Assembly (NCBI GenBank): GCA_018065815.1
Contig: JAGHSP010000189.1
Coordinates: 1-8,369 of the forward strand
Direction: 5' to 3'
DNA: 8,369 bases
DNA from: Candidatus Sodaliphilus limicaballi
GTDB lineage: Bacteria > Bacteroidota > Bacteroidia > Bacteroidales > Muribaculaceae
The stretch's first letter is position 1. Every line of letters begins with the position of its first letter. Below are positions 6,193 to 8,369 of this stretch, piece by piece. The position numbers were made by a program, and so were the translations under genes. The notes beneath the pieces were generated by a model. That model made no database searches, was not told the DNA's origin, and saw only the letters and a list, made by a program, of their open reading frames with translations.

Positions 6193-8238
6193 ATGGCAAA
6201 AGGTTCAATTGGGGTAACAACAACCAACATTTTCCCCGTTATCAAAAAATTCCTTTATAGCGATCACGAAATTTTCTTGCGTGAGCTCGTGTCTAACGCT
6301 ATAGACGCAACACAGAAACTCAAAACACTGGCCTCGGCTGGTGAATTCAACGGCTCTACCGATGGTCTCACCGTGAGCGTGAACATCGACAAAGAAGCCG
6401 GCACACTCACCGTTACCGATAATGGCATCGGTATGACTGCCGACGACGTTGACAAATACATCAACCAAATCGCATTCTCGGGCGCCGAGGAGTTCCTCAA
6501 CAAGTACAAAGACAGCGCTAATGCAATCATCGGTCACTTTGGACTCGGTTTCTACTCTGCCTTCATGGTGTCGAAGAAAGTTGAGATACGCACCCTTTCT
6601 TATAAAGAAGGCGCTAAAGCCGTATGCTGGACTTGCGATGGTTCGCCCGAGTATGAGATGAGCGAATGCGAGAAAACCGACCGCGGCACCCAGATTATAC
6701 TCCACATCGACGACGAGGAAAAGGAGTTCCTGGAGCAATCACGCATCAACGCTTTGCTCACCAAGTACTGCCGCTTCATGCCCGTGCCCGTGGTGTTCGG
6801 CAAAGAGCAAGAATGGAAAGACGGAAAGTATGTGGACACCGATAAAGACAAGGTTATCAACGACGTAGAGCCGCTGTGGACACGCAAGCCCACCGAGCTC
6901 AAAGATGAGGACTACCTCAACTTCTACCACGCTATCCAGCCCGGTCAAGAAGACCCATTGTTCTGGATTCACCTCAACGTTGACTTCCCATTCACACTCA
7001 CAGGCATTCTCTACTTCCCCAAAATCAAGAACAACCTCGACATACGCAAAGATCGCATCCAGCTCTATTGCAACCAGGTCTTCGTCACCGATAGCGTCGA
7101 AGGTGTAGTTCCCGAGTTCCTCATGCTCCTGCAAGGCGTTATCGACTCACCCGACATTCCATTGAACGTCTCACGTTCTTATCTTCAGGCCGACCGCAAC
7201 GTCAAGAAGATTTCGTCTTACATCACCAAGAAAGTCGCTTCACGCCTCGAAGAAATCGCCAAGAACGATCCCAAGGCATTCGAGGAGAAATGGAACGACA
7301 TCAAGGTGTTTATCGAGTATGGCATGCTCAGCGATGAGAAATTCTGCGACAGCGCCATGAAATTTGCCCTTCTGGAGGACACCGATGGCAAGTTTTTCAA
7401 GCATGAAGACTACAAGAAACTCATTGAAGGCGAGCAGACCGACAAGGACGGAAACCTCATCTACCTCTATGCAACCGACAAGGACGCGCAGTACACCTAC
7501 ATCAAGGCAGCAACCGACAAGGGCTACAGTGTCCTGCTCATGAACGGACAACTCGACGTGCCATTTGTGGGAATGCTCGAACAAAAGAACGAAAAGACAC
7601 GCTGCGTGCGCGTCGATAGCGACGTCGTGGAGCGTCTCATCGTGAAAGAAAACTTCACAGCAGTAGAGCTCACACAAGCACAGCAAGACCTGGGCAACAC
7701 TTTATTCCAGTCGCAAGTACCAGCTATCGACAAGGCAAACTTCAGCGTTAACTACGCAGCACTCGGTGTCGACGACCAACCCATCGTCATCACACAGAGC
7801 GAGTACATGCGCCGCATGAAAGAAATGGCACAGTTCCAGCCCGGCATGAGTTTCTATGGCGAGTTCCCCGACAGCTATACCCTCACGCTCAACAGCAACC
7901 ACCGTCTCATCAAGGACACAATTGAGAATGCCGAGAAAGCGCTCGAAGCCGAACTCAAACCCATCAGTGAAGAGCTCGAGGCAACAGAGAACGTGATCAA
8001 CGCATTGCGCAGCCTCGACAAAGACGGCAAGGGCGTGCCCGAGGAGAAGAAGCAAGACCTCAAGGAAAACGAAGCAAGGGCTAACGAGCTGCGCGATAAG
8101 AAGAAAGCAGCAATCGCAGCCTACGCTGCCGGGCAGGACAAAGTGCACCAGCTCATCGACATTGCCCTCTTGAGCAATGGTCTCCTCAAGGGCGAAGCAC
8201 TTTCAACATTCCTCCGTCGCTCTGTAGATCTTCTGTAA
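6193..8238 (+). CDS. htpG: Hsp90-family molecular chaperone HtpG
   Basis: A complete 681-residue bacterial Hsp90, an ATP-dependent homodimeric cytoplasmic chaperone. The N-terminal GHKL ATPase domain (about 1-215) shows IFLRELVSNAIDA (27-39) with catalytic Glu31 and Mg/ATP-binding Asn35, TDNGIGM (75-81) with ATP-contacting Asp76, and the lid glycine motif GHFGLGFYSAFMV (114-126). The middle domain (about 225-490) carries IPLNVSRSYLQ (322-332), with Arg328 matching the catalytic arginine of Hsp90 middle domains. The C-terminal dimerisation domain ends in LLKGEALSTFLRRSVDLL and contains a Lys/Glu-rich, coiled-coil-like insert (about 578-644) absent from E. coli HtpG but, as I recall, usual in Bacteroidales, whose HtpG is about this length. 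No MEEVD tail is present, as expected for bacteria. The ATG lies 28 bp after clpC with no promoter-like element between and no Shine-Dalgarno site. The 8-bp sequence AACACTAT occurs at 6170-6177 and again at 6187-6194, the latter overlapping the start codon. A strong terminator follows 21 bp after the stop, making this the last gene of a clpC-htpG unit. Confidence 0.97.
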   Translation: MAKGSIGVTTTNIFPVIKKFLYSDHEIFLRELVSNAIDATQKLKTLASAGEFNGSTDGLTVSVNIDKEAGTLTVTDNGIGMTADDVDKYINQIAFSGAEEFLNKYKDSANAIIGHFGLGFYSAFMVSKKVEIRTLSYKEGAKAVCWTCDGSPEYEMSECEKTDRGTQIILHIDDEEKEFLEQSRINALLTKYCRFMPVPVVFGKEQEWKDGKYVDTDKDKVINDVEPLWTRKPTELKDEDYLNFYHAIQPGQEDPLFWIHLNVDFPFTLTGILYFPKIKNNLDIRKDRIQLYCNQVFVTDSVEGVVPEFLMLLQGVIDSPDIPLNVSRSYLQADRNVKKISSYITKKVASRLEEIAKNDPKAFEEKWNDIKVFIEYGMLSDEKFCDSAMKFALLEDTDGKFFKHEDYKKLIEGEQTDKDGNLIYLYATDKDAQYTYIKAATDKGYSVLLMNGQLDVPFVGMLEQKNEKTRCVRVDSDVVERLIVKENFTAVELTQAQQDLGNTLFQSQVPAIDKANFSVNYAALGVDDQPIVITQSEYMRRMKEMAQFQPGMSFYGEFPDSYTLTLNSNHRLIKDTIENAEKALEAELKPISEELEATENVINALRSLDKDGKGVPEEKKQDLKENEARANELRDKKKAAIAAYAAGQDKVHQLIDIALLSNGLLKGEALSTFLRRSVDLL

Positions 8239-8259
8239 ACAGTAATACAACCCATTAAC

Positions 8260-8299
8260 AAAGTGGTCGCCTGCCTAAACAGCAAGCGACCACTTTTTT
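8260..8299 (+). terminator. Strong rho-independent terminator after htpG
   Basis: AAAGTGGTCGC (8260-8270) pairs perfectly with GCGACCACTTT (8286-8296), an 11-bp stem. After one C/A mismatch the stem is extended by TGC (8272-8274) with GCA (8282-8284), leaving a 7-nt loop. The stem runs directly into six Ts (8294-8299). Its position 21 bp past the htpG stop fits the end of the clpC-htpG transcript. On the opposite strand the stem is followed by TTTGTTAATG, a poor U-tract, so it is mainly one-directional. Confidence 0.92.
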
Positions 8300-8369
8300 A
8301 TGAATTACATTAAGGTGGGTTCTATTAATTATGTCGAGGCGATTTTGAGATATGTTTTGAGTAGATTTT
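8300..8369. other. Window-end intergenic stretch, no gene recognised
   Basis: An AT-rich 70-bp stretch after the htpG terminator. The heptamer TTTTGAG occurs twice, 12 bp apart (8343-8349 and 8355-8361), within the phrase ATTTTGAGATATGTTTTGAGTA (8342-8363). Short minus-strand frames enter from the window edge, but all three are open for at least a dozen codons, so none is distinguished as a gene end. It could be intergenic DNA or the edge of a dispersed repeat. Confidence 0.3.

Overview
The window holds four complete protein-coding genes in two divergent two-gene units and looks like ordinary chromosome of a Bacteroidales bacterium, perhaps of the Muribaculaceae/Prevotella type. The lineage call rests on several signs. 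GyrA has the Bacteroidetes-type sequence around its GyrA box (QNRGGVG). ClpC and HtpG have Bacteroidetes-type sequence, including a 681-residue HtpG with a charged coiled-coil insert near its C-terminus. Start codons are preceded by AT-rich DNA without clear Shine-Dalgarno sites. A TAnnTTTG promoter element lies upstream of gyrA. No RNA gene, mobile element, CRISPR array or defence gene is visible.

Layout. Positions 1-97 carry a hairpin that probably terminates the leftward transcription unit. Leftward, gyrA (3730-1160) is followed after 21 bp by a gene for an exported tetratricopeptide-repeat (TPR) protein (1138-98). A 268-bp intergenic region (3731-3998) must hold promoters for both directions. 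Rightward, clpC (3999-6164) is followed after 28 bp by htpG (6193-8238), and a strong rho-independent terminator lies at 8260-8299. The last 70 bp hold no gene that can be recognised.

How the genes fit together. The right-hand unit pairs a Clp/Hsp100 unfoldase, which feeds substrates to ClpP, with the Hsp90 chaperone HtpG; this is a plausible protein-quality-control operon. The left-hand unit pairs DNA gyrase subunit A with a periplasmic TPR protein of unknown role; no functional link is evident from sequence.

The most notable feature is that ClpC begins essentially at the acidic linker that precedes its first AAA+ module. The usual N-terminal Clp_N substrate/adaptor-binding domain is absent, and no remnant is visible upstream. 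Lesser points are a Tyr at the GyrA position equivalent to E. coli Asp87, a non-canonical GyrA box, a 27-bp coding tandem duplication in the TPR gene, and a CxxC motif in that exported protein. I found no clearly novel multi-gene system here.
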